Notes under the pieces: model-generated
Seen by the model: only the letters and a program-made list of their open reading frames with translations
Databases searched by the model: none
Told to the model about the DNA's origin: nothing
Origin: Pseudomonas iridis
GTDB lineage: Bacteria > Pseudomonadota > Gammaproteobacteria > Pseudomonadales > Pseudomonadaceae
Direction: 5' to 3'
Assembly (NCBI RefSeq): GCF_017980685.1
Contig: NZ_JACXXO010000004.1
Location: 62,001 to 126,000 of the forward strand
Length of the DNA: 64,000 nt
Shown: in pieces, positions 32,456 through 43,283 of the stretch
Numbering within the stretch: position 1 is the stretch's first letter
Layout of the letters: each line of letters begins with the position of its first letter
Program-made: the position numbers and the translations under genes

Positions 32456-33084
32456 GGATTCAATTCCTCCAGTCCAGCCTTTTGCCACGCCTTGAAGGCG
32501 GGCCATTGGTAGACGGTTTCAACATAGGCTTCGTCGGCGTCCGGCAGTTTCACCTGATAGGTGCGCAGGCGCACGGCGATCGGCGCAAAAAACGCATCGG
32601 CCAGGCTCACCCGGCCAAACAGGTACGGCCCGGACTCGGTGGCGACGGCACGGCATTCTGCCCACAACGCGAGCATGCGCTCGATATCGACCTTGACCTC
32701 TGGCGGCACCGGATTCAGCGGCGCGTCGTGGCTCAGGTTGAACGGCATGTGGTTGCGCATGGCGAAGAAGCCGCTGTGCATCTGCGCACAGGCTGATCGG
32801 GCCTGGGCCCGGGCGGCGATATCGGTTGGCCAGAGTTGCTCGGAAGGAAACTGCTCGGCCAGGTATTCGGCAATCGCCAGCGAATCGGCAACAGTGCCGT
32901 GGGCGGTTTTCAGCAGCGGTACCTTGGCGGTCGGCGAATGCTTGAGCAAAAGCGCACGGGTGTCAGGCTTGCCGAGTTTGATCAACTCTTCGGTGTAGGG
33001 GGCGCCGGTCAGCTCAAGCGCCAACGCGGCGCGCAACGACCAGGAGGAAAGCAGTTTGTCGCCGATGATCAGGTGCAGGGACAT
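32452..33084 (-). CDS. Glutathione S-transferase family protein
   Basis: A 210-residue soluble GST-like protein. The thioredoxin-fold N terminus is MSLHLIIGDKLLSSWSLRAAL, with the cis-proline segment AKVPLL and the glutathione-binding ADSLAIAEYLAE. The all-helical domain follows, with GRVSLADAFFAPIA as N-capping box. An upstream in-frame ATG adds 39 residues without GST character and is rejected. It overlaps the Nudix-ThiE gene by 4 nt. The substrate is unknown. Confidence 0.92.
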   Translation of the reverse strand: MSLHLIIGDKLLSSWSLRAALALELTGAPYTEELIKLGKPDTRALLLKHSPTAKVPLLKTAHGTVADSLAIAEYLAEQFPSEQLWPTDIAARAQARSACAQMHSGFFAMRNHMPFNLSHDAPLNPVPPEVKVDIERMLALWAECRAVATESGPYLFGRVSLADAFFAPIAVRLRTYQVKLPDADEAYVETVYQWPAFKAWQKAGLEELNP

Positions 33085-33143
33085 GGTGTGGCGCCTTTTC
33101 GTCAGTGGAAAAACCTTGGGATCAGTTGGGTCTGGACCGCCAC

Positions 33144-33235
33144 CTTCGCGAGCCGGCGCGCTCCCACAGAGTTCACCGGTGCCCACAACTTTTGTGAGCA
33201 CCCGAGATCAGTGTCGGAACGCGCCTGCTCGCCAA
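33144..33235. repeat. Degenerate REP pair, GAGCCTGCTCGCGAA-like, reversed arrangement
   Basis: TTCGCGAGCCGGCGCGCTCCCACAG-like left copy and a decayed right copy (GTGTCGGAACGCGCCTGCTCG) in the same reversed order as at 31394. It lies between argJ and the GST gene. The decay lowers confidence. Confidence 0.6.
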
Positions 33236-33260
33236 TGGAGCGACTCGGTCTCAGACTGGA

Positions 33261-34478
33261 TCAGGTCCGGTACTCGGCGTTGATCTTCACATATTCGTGC
33301 GACAGGTCGGTGGTCCAGATGGTTTCGCTGCAATCGCCGCGACCCAGTTCGATGCGGATGGTGATCTCTTCCTGCTGCATCACCGCCGAACCCTGCGCTT
33401 CAGTGTAGGTCGCGGCGCGGGCGCCACGGCTGGCGATGCACACTTCGCCGAGGAACACGTCGATCTTGCTCACGTTCAGATCCGGCACGCCGGCACGACC
33501 GACAGCCGCCAGAATACGGCCCCAGTTCGGGTCAGAGGCGAACAGCGCGGTCTTGATCAGCGGCGAGTGCGCCACAGTGTAGCCAACGTCCAGGCATTCC
33601 TGGTGATTGCCGCCGCCGTTCACTTCAACGGTCACGAACTTGGTGGCGCCTTCGCCGTCACGCACGATGGCCTGGGCCACGTCCATGCACACTTCAAATA
33701 CAGCCTGCTTCAACTTGGCGAACAGTTCGCCTTCGGCACGGGTGATTTGCGGCAGTGCAGCCTTGCCGGTGGCAATCAGCATGCAGCAGTCGTTGGTCGA
33801 AGTGTCGCCGTCGATGGTGATGCGGTTGAACGACTTGTTGGCGCCGTCGAGCATCAGGTTTTGCAAAACGTCACGGGAAACTTTGGCGTCGGTAGCGATG
33901 TAGCCCAGCATGGTCGCCATGTTCGGGCGGATCATGCCCGCGCCTTTGCTGATGCCGGTGACGGTGACGGTCACGCCGTCATGCTGGAACTGGCGGCTGG
34001 CGCCCTTGGGCAACGTATCTGTGGTCATGATCCCGGTGGCGGCCGCTTCCCAGTTGTTTTCCGACAGATCGTCCAGTGCGGCTTGCAGTGCACCTTCGAT
34101 CTTCTCGACCGGCAGTGGCTCGCCGATGACACCGGTGGAGTACGGCAGAATCTGGTTTGCATCGACGCCGGTCAGCTCAGCGAGCTTCGCGCAGGTGCGC
34201 TCGGCGGCGGCCAGGCCCGGCTCACCGGTACCGGCGTTGGCGTTACCGGTGTTGGTCAGCAAGTAGCGCACATCGTTCTGTACGCGCTTCTTCGCCAGGA
34301 TCACCGGCGCTGCACAAAAGGCGTTCAAGGTGAACACGCCCGCCACCGTCGAACCTTCGGCGCAGCGCATCACCACGACATCTTTGCGCCCGGGGCGCTT
34401 GATGCCGGCCGAGGCAATACCGAGTTCAAAACCGGCAACCGGGTGCAACGTTGGCAAAGGACCAAGACCAACAGCCAT
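33261..34478 (-). CDS. argJ: Bifunctional glutamate N-acetyltransferase / N-acetylglutamate synthase
   Basis: It recycles the acetyl group from N-acetylornithine to glutamate in arginine synthesis and can also acetylate glutamate from acetyl-CoA. It has 405 residues. The precursor self-cleaves at Ala-Thr in RPNMATML (A188-T189), giving alpha and beta chains with T189 as nucleophile. ATGIMTTDTLPKG and DGDTSTNDC are further signatures. It is downstream of secA on the same strand but separated by a terminator. Confidence 0.97.
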   Translation of the reverse strand: MAVGLGPLPTLHPVAGFELGIASAGIKRPGRKDVVVMRCAEGSTVAGVFTLNAFCAAPVILAKKRVQNDVRYLLTNTGNANAGTGEPGLAAAERTCAKLAELTGVDANQILPYSTGVIGEPLPVEKIEGALQAALDDLSENNWEAAATGIMTTDTLPKGASRQFQHDGVTVTVTGISKGAGMIRPNMATMLGYIATDAKVSRDVLQNLMLDGANKSFNRITIDGDTSTNDCCMLIATGKAALPQITRAEGELFAKLKQAVFEVCMDVAQAIVRDGEGATKFVTVEVNGGGNHQECLDVGYTVAHSPLIKTALFASDPNWGRILAAVGRAGVPDLNVSKIDVFLGEVCIASRGARAATYTEAQGSAVMQQEEITIRIELGRGDCSETIWTTDLSHEYVKINAEYRT

Positions 34479-34539
34479 GAATGCGCTCCTTACTCAATGA
34501 TGTCTGCACCGCCCATTTGCAGGCAGTGGTTTGAATGGC

Positions 34540-34572
34540 AAAACGCCGCGACGGCAGGAGCCGGTCGCGGCG
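34540..34572 (-). terminator. Rho-independent terminator of secA
   Basis: On the minus strand CGCCGCGAC and GTCGCGGCG pair perfectly around an 11-nt loop and are followed by TTTTG, about 30 nt after the secA stop. Confidence 0.85.
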
Positions 34573-34600
34573 CGGGATATTTCAGCGGTTGAAACGGGTT

Positions 34601-37336
34601 TTACTGGATCTGCCCGTGGCAATGCTTGAATTTCTTGCCCGAACCGCAGTAGCACAGTTCGTTGCGGCCCAGCTTCTGCTCGTTGCGAACCGGGGCGGTG
34701 GCGAGGGCCACATCGACCTCTTCAGCGAGCAATTCCGGTTGCTCCAGACCTGGCGCTTCGGCGTGTTCGAACTGCATGCGGGCGGCCAGTGCTTCGGCCT
34801 CCTGACGCAGACGTTGCTCTTCGGCTTCCGGATCTTCGCGGCGGACCTGAACGTGCGACAGCACACGGATCGAGTCGCGCTTGATCGAATCGAGCAGCTC
34901 GGAGAACAGCGTGAACGACTCGCGCTTGTATTCCTGCTTCGGGTTCTTCTGGGCATAGCCACGCAGGTGGATGCCGTGACGCAGGTGATCCATGGTCGAC
35001 AGGTGGTCTTTCCACAGATCATCCAGCACGCGCAGAACGATTTGCTTCTCGAAGGAGCGCAGTGCCTCGGCACCGGCCTGATCTTCTTTCTCGTTGTACG
35101 CGGCCATCAGCTCGGTCATGAGCTTCTCGCGCAGGGTTTCTTCGTACAGGTGATCGTCTTCGTCGAGCCACTGCTGGATCGGCAGCGCCACACCGAAGTC
35201 GCTCTGCAGCGAAGCTTCCAGACCGGCGACGTCCCACTGCTCTGGCAGCGATTGCGGCGGAATGTGCGCGCTGACGGTAGCGTTGAGTACGTCCTGACGG
35301 AAGTCAGCGATGGTCTCGCCAATGTTGTCAGCGGCCAACAACGTGTTACGCATGTGATAGATCACTTTACGCTGTTCGTTGTTGACGTCATCGAACTCGA
35401 GCAGTTGCTTGCGAATGTCGAAGTTACGGCCTTCAACCTTGCGCTGCGCCTTCTCGATCGCGTTGGTCACCATGCGGTGCTCGATCGCTTCGCCCGGCTG
35501 CATGCCCAGGGCTTTCATGAAGTTCTTCACCCGGTCAGAGGCGAAGATGCGCATCAGGCTGTCTTCCAGCGACAGGTAGAAGCGGCTGGAACCGGCATCA
35601 CCCTGACGACCGGCACGGCCACGCAGCTGGTTGTCGATACGACGGGATTCGTGACGCTCGGACGCGATCACCTGCAAGCCGCCGGATTCCAGCACTTGTT
35701 GGTGACGCTTCTGCCAGTCGGCCTTGATCTGGGCGATCTGCTCAGGCGTCGGATCTTCCAGCGACGCCACTTCAACTTCCCAGTTGCCGCCCAACAGGAT
35801 GTCGGTACCACGACCGGCCATGTTGGTCGCGATGGTCAGTGCGCCCGGACGACCGGCCTGCGCGATGATCTCGGCTTCTTTTTCGTGGAACTTGGCGTTC
35901 AGAACCTTGTGTTCGATGCCTTCCTTCACGAGCAATGCGGACATGTGCTCCGAAGTTTCGATGGTCGCAGTACCCACCAGCACCGGACGACCGGCAGCCA
36001 TGCTTTCCTTGATGTCGGTAACGATTGCCGCGTACTTCTCTTCGGCAGTCAGGAACACTAGGTCGTTGAAGTCCTTACGCGCCAACGGCTTGTTCGGCGG
36101 AATGACCATCACTTCCAGACCATAGATCTGGTGGAATTCGAACGCTTCGGTGTCAGCGGTACCGGTCATGCCGGACAGCTTGGTGTAAAGACGGAAGTAG
36201 TTCTGGAACGTGGTCGATGCCAGGGTCTGGCTCTCGGCCTGAATGTTCAAGCCTTCTTTGGCTTCGATGGCCTGGTGCAGACCTTCGGACAAACGACGGC
36301 CCGGCATGGTACGACCGGTGTGTTCGTCGACCAGTACGACCTGACCGTCCTGCACGATGTATTCAATGTTGCGATTGAACAGCTTGTGCGCACGGAGACC
36401 GGCATAAACGTGGGTCAACAGGCCCAGGTTATGTGCCGAGTACAGGCTCTCGCCTTCAGCCAGCAGGCCGACGCGGGTGAGCATGTCTTCGATGAACTGG
36501 TGACCGGCTTCGTTGAGTTCGACCTGACGGGTCTTCTCGTCAACGGTGTAGTGGCCAGCCTTGGTGACTTCCCCTTCGACTTCCTCAACGTGCAGTTCCA
36601 GCTGCGGGATCAGTTTGTTGATCTCGGTGTACAGCTTGGAGCTGTCCTCGGCCTGACCGGAAATGATCAGCGGGGTACGTGCTTCGTCGATGAGGATGGA
36701 GTCGACTTCGTCGATCACGGCAAAATTGAGTTCGCGCTGGAATTTTTCTTCCATGCTGAACGCCATGTTGTCGCGCAGGTAGTCGAAACCGAATTCGTTG
36801 TTGGTGCCGTAGGTGATGTCCGCAGCGTAAGCCTGGCGCTTCTCTTCCGGTGGCTGGAACGGCGTCACGACGCCGACAGTCAGGCCGAGGAATTCATACA
36901 GCGGGCGCATCCAGTTGGCGTCACGACGCGCCAGGTAGTCGTTCACCGTCACAACGTGCACGCCCTTGCCGGACAGTGCGTTGAGGTAAACACCCAGGGT
37001 CGCCACGAGGGTTTTACCCTCACCGGTACGCATTTCGGCAATCTTGCCTTCGTGCAAGGTCATGCCACCGACGAGTTGCACGTCGAAGTGGCGCATACCC
37101 ATGACACGCTTGCCGGCTTCGCGGGCAACCGCAAAGGCTTCTGGCAACAGCTTGTCGAGGGTTTCCCCTTTGGCGATGCGGGCCTTGAACTCTTCAGTCT
37201 TGGCGCGCAATTGATCGTCCGAAAGGGCTACCATTTGCTCTTCGAAGGCATTGACGTTCTGTACCGTCTTGAGCATGCGTTTGACTTCACGCTCGTTCTT
37301 GCTTCCAAAAAGTTTCTTTAACAAAGGCGCAAACAT
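34601..37336 (-). CDS. secA: Preprotein translocase ATPase SecA
   Basis: The motor that pushes unfolded secretory proteins through SecYEG. It has 911 residues from the ATG giving [17 protein letters not shown]; 22 in-frame residues upstream are rejected. Walker A is MRTGEGKT (K108) and the DEAD-like box is [13 protein letters not shown]. The preprotein-binding and helical-scaffold domains follow. The C-terminal zinc-binding tail [14 protein letters not shown] is intact, so it should bind SecB. It is divergent from the DUF721 gene. Confidence 0.98.
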   Translation of the reverse strand: MFAPLLKKLFGSKNEREVKRMLKTVQNVNAFEEQMVALSDDQLRAKTEEFKARIAKGETLDKLLPEAFAVAREAGKRVMGMRHFDVQLVGGMTLHEGKIAEMRTGEGKTLVATLGVYLNALSGKGVHVVTVNDYLARRDANWMRPLYEFLGLTVGVVTPFQPPEEKRQAYAADITYGTNNEFGFDYLRDNMAFSMEEKFQRELNFAVIDEVDSILIDEARTPLIISGQAEDSSKLYTEINKLIPQLELHVEEVEGEVTKAGHYTVDEKTRQVELNEAGHQFIEDMLTRVGLLAEGESLYSAHNLGLLTHVYAGLRAHKLFNRNIEYIVQDGQVVLVDEHTGRTMPGRRLSEGLHQAIEAKEGLNIQAESQTLASTTFQNYFRLYTKLSGMTGTADTEAFEFHQIYGLEVMVIPPNKPLARKDFNDLVFLTAEEKYAAIVTDIKESMAAGRPVLVGTATIETSEHMSALLVKEGIEHKVLNAKFHEKEAEIIAQAGRPGALTIATNMAGRGTDILLGGNWEVEVASLEDPTPEQIAQIKADWQKRHQQVLESGGLQVIASERHESRRIDNQLRGRAGRQGDAGSSRFYLSLEDSLMRIFASDRVKNFMKALGMQPGEAIEHRMVTNAIEKAQRKVEGRNFDIRKQLLEFDDVNNEQRKVIYHMRNTLLAADNIGETIADFRQDVLNATVSAHIPPQSLPEQWDVAGLEASLQSDFGVALPIQQWLDEDDHLYEETLREKLMTELMAAYNEKEDQAGAEALRSFEKQIVLRVLDDLWKDHLSTMDHLRHGIHLRGYAQKNPKQEYKRESFTLFSELLDSIKRDSIRVLSHVQVRREDPEAEEQRLRQEAEALAARMQFEHAEAPGLEQPELLAEEVDVALATAPVRNEQKLGRNELCYCGSGKKFKHCHGQIQ

Positions 37337-37643
37337 ATCGGCAGGATCTTCCACACTAAAGGGATGGAGGGCGGCCCCGTGAGTCGCCCGAGCAGCCCTC
37401 ATGGCCGCATGCGAACGAGCATTCTACCCGGAAACGGTGGTGAGGAAAGTGGCGATGTTCCACGATGCTGGCACTGCGCTTTGACGGGGCTCACTTAAAA
37501 TAGGGGCGTTTTGCTCAACTTCAACCCACACGGGAAAGAAGTTAGTCGTTGATTTAATGGGTAAAGCAGGGTCAAAAGCAATGGGCGAGTGATTTCGGTG
37601 CTTTCTGCTACCATGGCGCTTCTGTTACTTCAGGTGTTCGATC
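37337..37643. other. Divergent promoter region between secA and the DUF721 gene
   Basis: A 307-nt gap. I see no gene and no strong hairpin. No clear promoter pair could be assigned by eye. Low-scoring T-rich stretches near 37540-37560 could hold one. Confidence 0.45.
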
Positions 37644-38099
37644 ATGGCATTTCGCCCTCTTACGGCCAAAGCACCCGCCGTTTTGCTACGCGAAGCCAAG
37701 CCGCTCAAAGCCATCCTCGGCCATGCCCATCGACTGGGTCATCTGCAACGCCTGCTCGAAAGCCAACTGCAACCCGCCGCCCGCGAACATTGCCATGTAG
37801 CGTCGTGGCGTGAAGGCAATCTGCTGTTGATCGTGACCGATGGCCACTGGGCCACGCGCCTGCGTTATCAGCAAAAACGCCTGCAACGGCAATTGCAGAT
37901 GTTCGATGAGTTCGCCAGCCTGACGCGGATTCTGTTCAAGGTGCAGCCGCCGACGGTTCAGCGCGGGGCGACCGGGCACACGATGGATCTGTCGACGAAC
38001 GCGGCGGCGACCATTCAGGCCACGGCAGACGGGATTAGTGACCCGGGCTTGCGCGCTGCACTGGAGCGGTTGGCGGCACACGCGAAAGACAAAACCTGA
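37644..38099 (+). CDS. DUF721 domain protein, DciA-like
   Basis: A 151-residue protein of the DUF721 family, which includes DciA, the ancestral loader of the replicative helicase DnaB in bacteria lacking DnaC. Typical are the N-terminal helix region, then CHVASWREGNLLLIVTDGHWATRLRYQQ. A poorly conserved tail follows. Pseudomonads lack DnaC/DnaI, which fits. From memory this family commonly sits next to secA. The helicase-loading role is inferred from the family, not from the sequence itself. Confidence 0.82.
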   Translation: MAFRPLTAKAPAVLLREAKPLKAILGHAHRLGHLQRLLESQLQPAAREHCHVASWREGNLLLIVTDGHWATRLRYQQKRLQRQLQMFDEFASLTRILFKVQPPTVQRGATGHTMDLSTNAAATIQATADGISDPGLRAALERLAAHAKDKT

Positions 38100-38126
38100 C
38101 ATTTTCCAAAGCTGATTCCAATTCAA

Positions 38127-38215
38127 TGTGGGCGCGAGCCTGCTCGCGAAGAGGTCGTGTCAGACACCCTAGAGCTGAATGACACACCGCTTTCGCGAGC
38201 AGGCTCGCTCCCACA
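38127..38215. repeat. REP pair (REPIN), GAGCCTGCTCGCGAA type
   Basis: Inverted REP copies with an internal dyad (GTGTCAGACAC... and GAATGACACACCG). It lies between the convergent DUF721 and HerA-like genes. Confidence 0.87.
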
Positions 38216-38258
38216 TTTGGATCCGCATCCATCCAGTCCTGCAGCCACACCGCTGGGG

Positions 38259-39746
38259 TCAGCGGCGCTTGCTGCCGCCGAGCAGCGAGCCCATCAGGCC
38301 GCGCACCAGTTGTTTGCCCAGGTTATTGGCTGCCTGGCGCATGGCTGACTTCAAGGCCTGGCCCGCCGCCGTGCCGAGAAATTCTCCGGCACGATCAGCC
38401 AGGCTTGGTTCCTCGGCGGCAGATTTGCCCACTGGTGCCTCTGCCTCCGGCGCCAGGCCTTTACGCCCCATGAGGATTTCATAGGCCGACTCGCGATCGA
38501 TCGGTTTGTCATAGCGCCCTTTGAACGGTGACCCGGCAATCAGCACCGTGCGCTCGGTTTCCGTCAGCGGCCCGATCCGCGACTGCGGTGGCGCCACCAG
38601 CACGCGCTGAACCACTTCCGGCGTGCCTTTTTCCGTCAGTGTGCCGACCAGCGCCTCGCCGATCCCCAGCTCAGTCAGCACCGACAGACTGTCGAATGCC
38701 GGATTGGGCCGGAAGCCGTCCGCCACCGCGCGCAGGGATTTCTGCTCTTTGGCGGTAAACGCGCGCAAGCCGTGCTGAACGCGCAGGCCCAACTGCGCCA
38801 GCACGTCGTCCGGCAAGTCGGCTGGCGATTGAGTGACGAAATACACACCCACGCCCTTGGAACGGATCAACCGTACCACTTGCTCCAGCCGCTCCTGCAA
38901 CGCCTTGGGAGTGTCGCCGAACAGCAAATGCGCCTCATCGAAAAACAGCGCCAGCAGCGGTTTGTCGGCATCGCCGCGCTCCGGCAACTGCTCGAACAAT
39001 TCGGCCAGCAGCCACAACAGGAACGTGGCGTACACCTTCGGCGCCTCGTGCACCAGACGACTTGCATCCAGCAGATGAATGCGCCCACGGCCATCGGCGG
39101 CCGGTTGCAGGATGTCTTCGAGCTGCAGCGCCGGCTCGCCGAACAGGGCTTCGGCGCCCTGCTGTTCCAGGGTTGCCAGGCGGCGCAACAGCGCCTGACT
39201 GGAACCGGTGGTCATCAGCGCCGCGTCTTCGCCCAACAACTGCGGGTTGTCCTTGAGGTGGTTGAGCAGCGCTTTCAGATCCTTCAGATCCAGCAGCAAC
39301 AGCCCTTCGCGATCCGCGACCTTGAATGCGGCATACAACGCCGACTGCTGACTGTCGGTGAGTTCCAACAGACTGCCGATCAACAGCGGGCCCATTTCGC
39401 TCAACGTGGTGCGCAATGGATGACCGGACTCGCCGTGAATATCCCACAACGTCACCGGATAAGCCTGCGGCTGATGATTGAGCCAAGGCATGCCGGCGAT
39501 GCGTTCGGCGACCTTGCCCTGAGGGTTTCCGGCAGCACCGAGGCCGCACAGGTCGCCCTTGATGTCGGCAGCAAATACAGCGACGCCGGCGTCGCTGAAG
39601 GCTTCGGCCAGGCGCTGCAAGGTCACGGTTTTACCGGTACCGGTGGCGCCGGCGATGAGACCGTGACGGTTTGCCAGGCGCATGGCCTGTGCGATCGGTT
39701 GCCCGGCGAGATCGGCGCCGATTACGAGTTGCGATGAGTCAGGCAT
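38259..39746 (-). CDS. HerA-like ATPase of the DUF853 family
   Basis: A 495-residue P-loop ATPase related to the HerA/FtsK superfamily of DNA translocases. The Walker A site GATGTGKT lies at residues 33-40 and the Walker B region at LLALFFDEAHLLF. VYFVTQSPADLPDDVLAQLGLRVQHGLR is the sensor segment typical of DUF853. The C terminus is glycine/basic-rich (LLGGSKRR). I start at ATG (MPDSSQLV); a TTG four codons earlier is possible. The cellular role is unknown. Confidence 0.9.
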   Translation of the reverse strand: MPDSSQLVIGADLAGQPIAQAMRLANRHGLIAGATGTGKTVTLQRLAEAFSDAGVAVFAADIKGDLCGLGAAGNPQGKVAERIAGMPWLNHQPQAYPVTLWDIHGESGHPLRTTLSEMGPLLIGSLLELTDSQQSALYAAFKVADREGLLLLDLKDLKALLNHLKDNPQLLGEDAALMTTGSSQALLRRLATLEQQGAEALFGEPALQLEDILQPAADGRGRIHLLDASRLVHEAPKVYATFLLWLLAELFEQLPERGDADKPLLALFFDEAHLLFGDTPKALQERLEQVVRLIRSKGVGVYFVTQSPADLPDDVLAQLGLRVQHGLRAFTAKEQKSLRAVADGFRPNPAFDSLSVLTELGIGEALVGTLTEKGTPEVVQRVLVAPPQSRIGPLTETERTVLIAGSPFKGRYDKPIDRESAYEILMGRKGLAPEAEAPVGKSAAEEPSLADRAGEFLGTAAGQALKSAMRQAANNLGKQLVRGLMGSLLGGSKRR

Positions 39747-39934
39747 TTTGTCACCCAATGGTTAATCTTTAATTCGCGATGGCCGATAGATAAAGGCGTA
39801 GACCTGACTGAAAAGTCGGCAGGACATTTCCCTAAGGAGAGACGGAAATATCAGCTTTTATTCACCCTTGCCCATATTGCGCGTCTTTATAAAAGCACGC
39901 CCAGGACATTAAGACCTTAGCGGAACCCCAAGCC

Positions 39935-41824
39935 ATGAACAAAAATCTGCGCTTCAGCCATAAAATTTTGCTTGCCGCCGCCCTCATCGTCATCGCCGCT
40001 TTTGCCTCGTTTACGCTTTACAACGACTGGCTACAGCGCAACGCGATTCGTGAAGACCTGGACAACTATCTAAACGAGATGGGCGAAGTCACTGCCGGCA
40101 GCATCCAGACCTGGCTCAGCGGCCGCATTATGCTGGTCGAGAACGCCGCCCAGAACATTGCCATCAACCCCGAACCCGCCAACGTCGCCAGTCTGCTGGA
40201 ACAGAAAACCCTGACGTCGACGTTCATGGCCACCTACCTAGGCGATGCCACTGGCCACTTCACCATCCGCCCGGACGTGAAGATGCCCGACGGTTTCGAT
40301 CCGCGGGTTCGCCCTTGGTATAAAGGTGCCGAGAGCAGCAGCACCTCGACCTTGACCGAACCGTACATCGACGCAGCCACCGGTCAGTTGATCATCTCCG
40401 TCGCCACCGCCTCGAAAAAATCCGGCCAGAGCGTCGGCGTGGTCGGCGGCGACCTGAGCCTGCAATCCCTGGTCGACACCCTCGCCGCCCGGGATTTCGA
40501 CGGCATGGGTTATGTGTTCCTGGTCAGCGCCGACGGCAAGATTCTGGTGCACCCGGACAAAGCCCTGGTGATGAAATCACTCAAGGAAGCGTATCCACAG
40601 GACACCCCGCGCATCAGCAGCGATTTCAGTGAAGTCACCGTCGATGGCAAAACCCGCATCGTTACCTTCGCGCCGATCAAAGGCTTGCCGTCGGTGAACT
40701 GGTACATCGGCCTGTCGGTGGACAAGGACCAGGCCTTCGCGATGCTCAGCGAATTCCGCACCTCTGCCGTCATTGCGACCATCATCGCCGTCGGCATCAT
40801 CCTCGCCCTGCTCGGCATGTTGATCCGCATCCTGATTCAGCCTTTGCACGTCATGACCCGCGCCATGGAAGACATCGCCGATGGCGAAGGTGACCTGACC
40901 AAGCGCCTGACCATCGTCAATAACGATGAATTTGGTGTGCTGGGTACGGCGTTCAACCGCTTCGTCGAGCGGATCCACGGTTCGATTCGCGAAGTGTCGT
41001 CGGCCACCGGCCAAGTCAACGAAGTCGCCCTGCGCGTGGTCGCTGCGTCTAATTCGTCGATGTATAACTCCGATCAGCAGGCTTCGCGCACCAGCAGTGT
41101 CGCCGCCGCGATCAATCAGCTTGGCGCCGCCGCGCAGGAGATCGCCCGCAATGCCGCCCAGGCCTCGAATCAGGCCAGCGACGCCCGCGGCCTCGCCGAA
41201 GACGGCCAGCAAGTGGTGGATCGCAGCATCAAGGCGATGAATCAACTGTCGAGCATGCTCAGTGCGTCGAGCAGCAACATCGAGTCGCTCAACAGCAAAA
41301 CAGTGAACATCGGGCAGATTCTCGAAGTGATCACCAGCATTTCCCAGCAAACCAACCTGCTGGCGCTCAACGCGGCCATTGAAGCGGCGCGTGCCGGTGA
41401 GGCCGGTCGTGGTTTTGCCGTGGTGGCGGACGAAGTGCGTAATCTGGCGCACCGCACTCAGGAATCGGCGCAGCAAGTGCAGACCATGATCGAAGAGCTG
41501 CAAGTCGGCGCGCGGGAATCGGTGAGCACCATGAGTGAGAGCCAGCGTCACAGCCAGGACAGCGTCGAAATCGCCAACCTTGCCGGAGAGCGTCTGAACA
41601 GCGTGACTCAACGGATTGGCGAGATCGACGGGATGAACCAGTCGGTGGCGACCGCGACCGAGGAGCAGACGGCGGTGGTCGAGTCGATCAACGTCGACAT
41701 CACCGAGATCAACACGCTGAACCAGGAAGGCGTGGAGAACCTGCACGCAACGCTGCGCGCGTGTTCGGATCTGGAGCAGCAGGCTTCGCGGTTGACGCAA
41801 TTGGTGGGAAGTTTCCGCATTTAA
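39935..41824 (+). CDS. Methyl-accepting chemotaxis protein with a dCache sensor
   Basis: A 629-residue transmembrane chemoreceptor. There is a helix at about 9-30. The periplasmic double-Cache domain at about 35-270 shows the amine/amino-acid-like pattern [13 protein letters not shown]...[17 protein letters not shown]. The second helix is at about 277-300 and HAMP follows to about 355. The signalling tip [20 protein letters not shown] is near residue 485. The C terminus (LVGSFRI) has no CheR-binding pentapeptide. From the sensor pattern, amino acids are the likely ligands; this is inference. Confidence 0.95.
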   Translation: MNKNLRFSHKILLAAALIVIAAFASFTLYNDWLQRNAIREDLDNYLNEMGEVTAGSIQTWLSGRIMLVENAAQNIAINPEPANVASLLEQKTLTSTFMATYLGDATGHFTIRPDVKMPDGFDPRVRPWYKGAESSSTSTLTEPYIDAATGQLIISVATASKKSGQSVGVVGGDLSLQSLVDTLAARDFDGMGYVFLVSADGKILVHPDKALVMKSLKEAYPQDTPRISSDFSEVTVDGKTRIVTFAPIKGLPSVNWYIGLSVDKDQAFAMLSEFRTSAVIATIIAVGIILALLGMLIRILIQPLHVMTRAMEDIADGEGDLTKRLTIVNNDEFGVLGTAFNRFVERIHGSIREVSSATGQVNEVALRVVAASNSSMYNSDQQASRTSSVAAAINQLGAAAQEIARNAAQASNQASDARGLAEDGQQVVDRSIKAMNQLSSMLSASSSNIESLNSKTVNIGQILEVITSISQQTNLLALNAAIEAARAGEAGRGFAVVADEVRNLAHRTQESAQQVQTMIEELQVGARESVSTMSESQRHSQDSVEIANLAGERLNSVTQRIGEIDGMNQSVATATEEQTAVVESINVDITEINTLNQEGVENLHATLRACSDLEQQASRLTQLVGSFRI

Positions 41825-42161
41825 GATCAAGAGCTTACCCCCTCACCCCAACCCTCTCCCCCAGAGGGGGCGAGGGGAAAGGGAGCCGATCTTCAAGCTT
41901 TTCAAATCTGAGTTCAACTCGGCATCTCAGGTCGACACAGCAACCCCAAACACTTCGATCAGGTCCCCTCTCCCTCCGGGAGAGGGGGCTTCCTGAGTTC
42001 AACTCTGAGCTTCAGGTCGACACAGCACCCCCAGACACCTCGATCAGTCCCCTCTCCCTCCGGGAGAGGGTTAGTGAGGGTGCTCTTCGTTCCAGCGCAA
42101 AAATCCCGACAGAACATCTATTCTTCATAAAGGTCAACCAAGGGAGAACAACAGCGGAGGG
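41825..42161. other. Repeat-filled gap between the chemoreceptor and the glycosyltransferase
   Basis: A 337-nt gap with no gene. Most of it is made of CCCTCTCC-type intergenic repeats, including an 85-bp tandem duplication. The last 90 nt (from about 42085) should hold the promoter of the glycosyltransferase operon. Confidence 0.7.
41838..42080. repeat. Cluster of three CCCTCTCC/GGGAGAGGG repeats, two in tandem
   Basis: Hairpin cores lie at 41838-41877, 41965-41987 and 42049-42080. The second and third sit in an imperfect 85-bp direct repeat beginning CTGAGTTCAACTC (41908 and 41993) and sharing AGGTCGACACAGCA. The same core occurs at 4500-4565. Confidence 0.8.
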
Positions 42162-42170
42162 ATGATCACC

Positions 42171-43283
42171 GTGCACATTGCCGACATCACCATGTTCTAC
42201 GCCCCGGCCAGCGGCGGCGTACGCACTTATCTGGATGCCAAGCACCGTCGGCTGGGCATCAAATCCGGGATTCGCCACAGCTTGCTGATTCCCGGCGCAA
42301 AATTCGGCGAACACGATGGCGTCTACAAGGTACCCGCCCCTGCCCTGCCCTTCGGCAAGGGTTATCGCTTCCCGGTACGCCTGGCCCCGTGGCGAAATGT
42401 CCTTCAGGATTTGCAGCCGGATCTGATCGAAGTCGGCGATCCGTACCTCACGGCGTGGGCCGCTCTGGATGCCCGGCGACAACTGGATGTGCCGGTGATC
42501 GGCTTTTATCATTCCGACCTGCCGCTATTGGTCAGTAACCGCATGGGCCATTGGGTCACGCCGAACATCGAGGCTTACGTCACCAAGCTCTACGGCAACT
42601 TTGACCGGGTTCTCGCGCCCAGTCAGGTCATGGCTGACAAACTCACCGGCCTCGGTGTGCGCAACGTCTTTGTGCAACCGCTGGGTGTCGATCTGCAAAC
42701 CTTCAACCCTGCCGTCCGTGATTCAGGCCTGCGCGCCGAATTGGGGATCGACGAAGACACGCGCCTGCTGATCTTCGCCGGGCGTGGTTCGAAAGAGAAA
42801 AACCTGCCGGTGCTGCTCAAATGCATGCAACGCCTCGGCCCGCGCTATCACTTGTTGTTGGTCGGTTCGTCGATGCCTGCTGTGGTGCCGGATAACGTCA
42901 GTGTCATCAATGAATTCTGCACGGCACCAACCGTTGCACGACTGATGGCCAGTGCCGATGCGCTGCTGCACGCCGGTGATCAGGAAACTTTCGGCCTGGT
43001 GATCCTTGAGGCCATGGCTTGCGGCATTCCGGTCGTGGCGGTGGCGGCCGGGGCGTTTGAAGAAATCGTCTCCGATTCGTGCGGCCTGCTCTGTGCACCG
43101 AATAACCCGCAGGCGATGGCCAATGCCGTGCGCGAATTGTTCAGTCGCGGCGTTATCAAACTTGGCGCTCAGGCGCGCCAACATGTCGAACACCATTACG
43201 CCTGGGACACGGTGGTCGACAGCCTGCTGAGTCACTACCACGCGGTCCTCGGCCACGCGATTCCGCGGGTGGCTAATGGCTGA
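42171..43283 (+). CDS. Glycosyltransferase, GT4-type
   Basis: A 370-residue GT-B fold enzyme that probably transfers a sugar from a nucleotide donor to a lipid or polysaccharide. The N-terminal domain opens IADITMFYAPASGGVRTYL. The donor site shows FAGRGSKEKN and the E-x7-E motif in GDQETFGLVILEAMACGIPVVA. I take the GTG start because GGAGG lies 10 nt upstream; an ATG three codons earlier has only one base between it and GGAGG. It overlaps the deacetylase gene by 8 nt, the first of three coupled genes. Confidence 0.9.
   Translation: MHIADITMFYAPASGGVRTYLDAKHRRLGIKSGIRHSLLIPGAKFGEHDGVYKVPAPALPFGKGYRFPVRLAPWRNVLQDLQPDLIEVGDPYLTAWAALDARRQLDVPVIGFYHSDLPLLVSNRMGHWVTPNIEAYVTKLYGNFDRVLAPSQVMADKLTGLGVRNVFVQPLGVDLQTFNPAVRDSGLRAELGIDEDTRLLIFAGRGSKEKNLPVLLKCMQRLGPRYHLLLVGSSMPAVVPDNVSVINEFCTAPTVARLMASADALLHAGDQETFGLVILEAMACGIPVVAVAAGAFEEIVSDSCGLLCAPNNPQAMANAVRELFSRGVIKLGAQARQHVEHHYAWDTVVDSLLSHYHAVLGHAIPRVANG

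Noticed and set aside
41838..42080. Possible CRISPR array
   Set aside because: Only two or three units, imperfect, with 85-bp period and no unique spacers; it is an intergenic hairpin repeat family.
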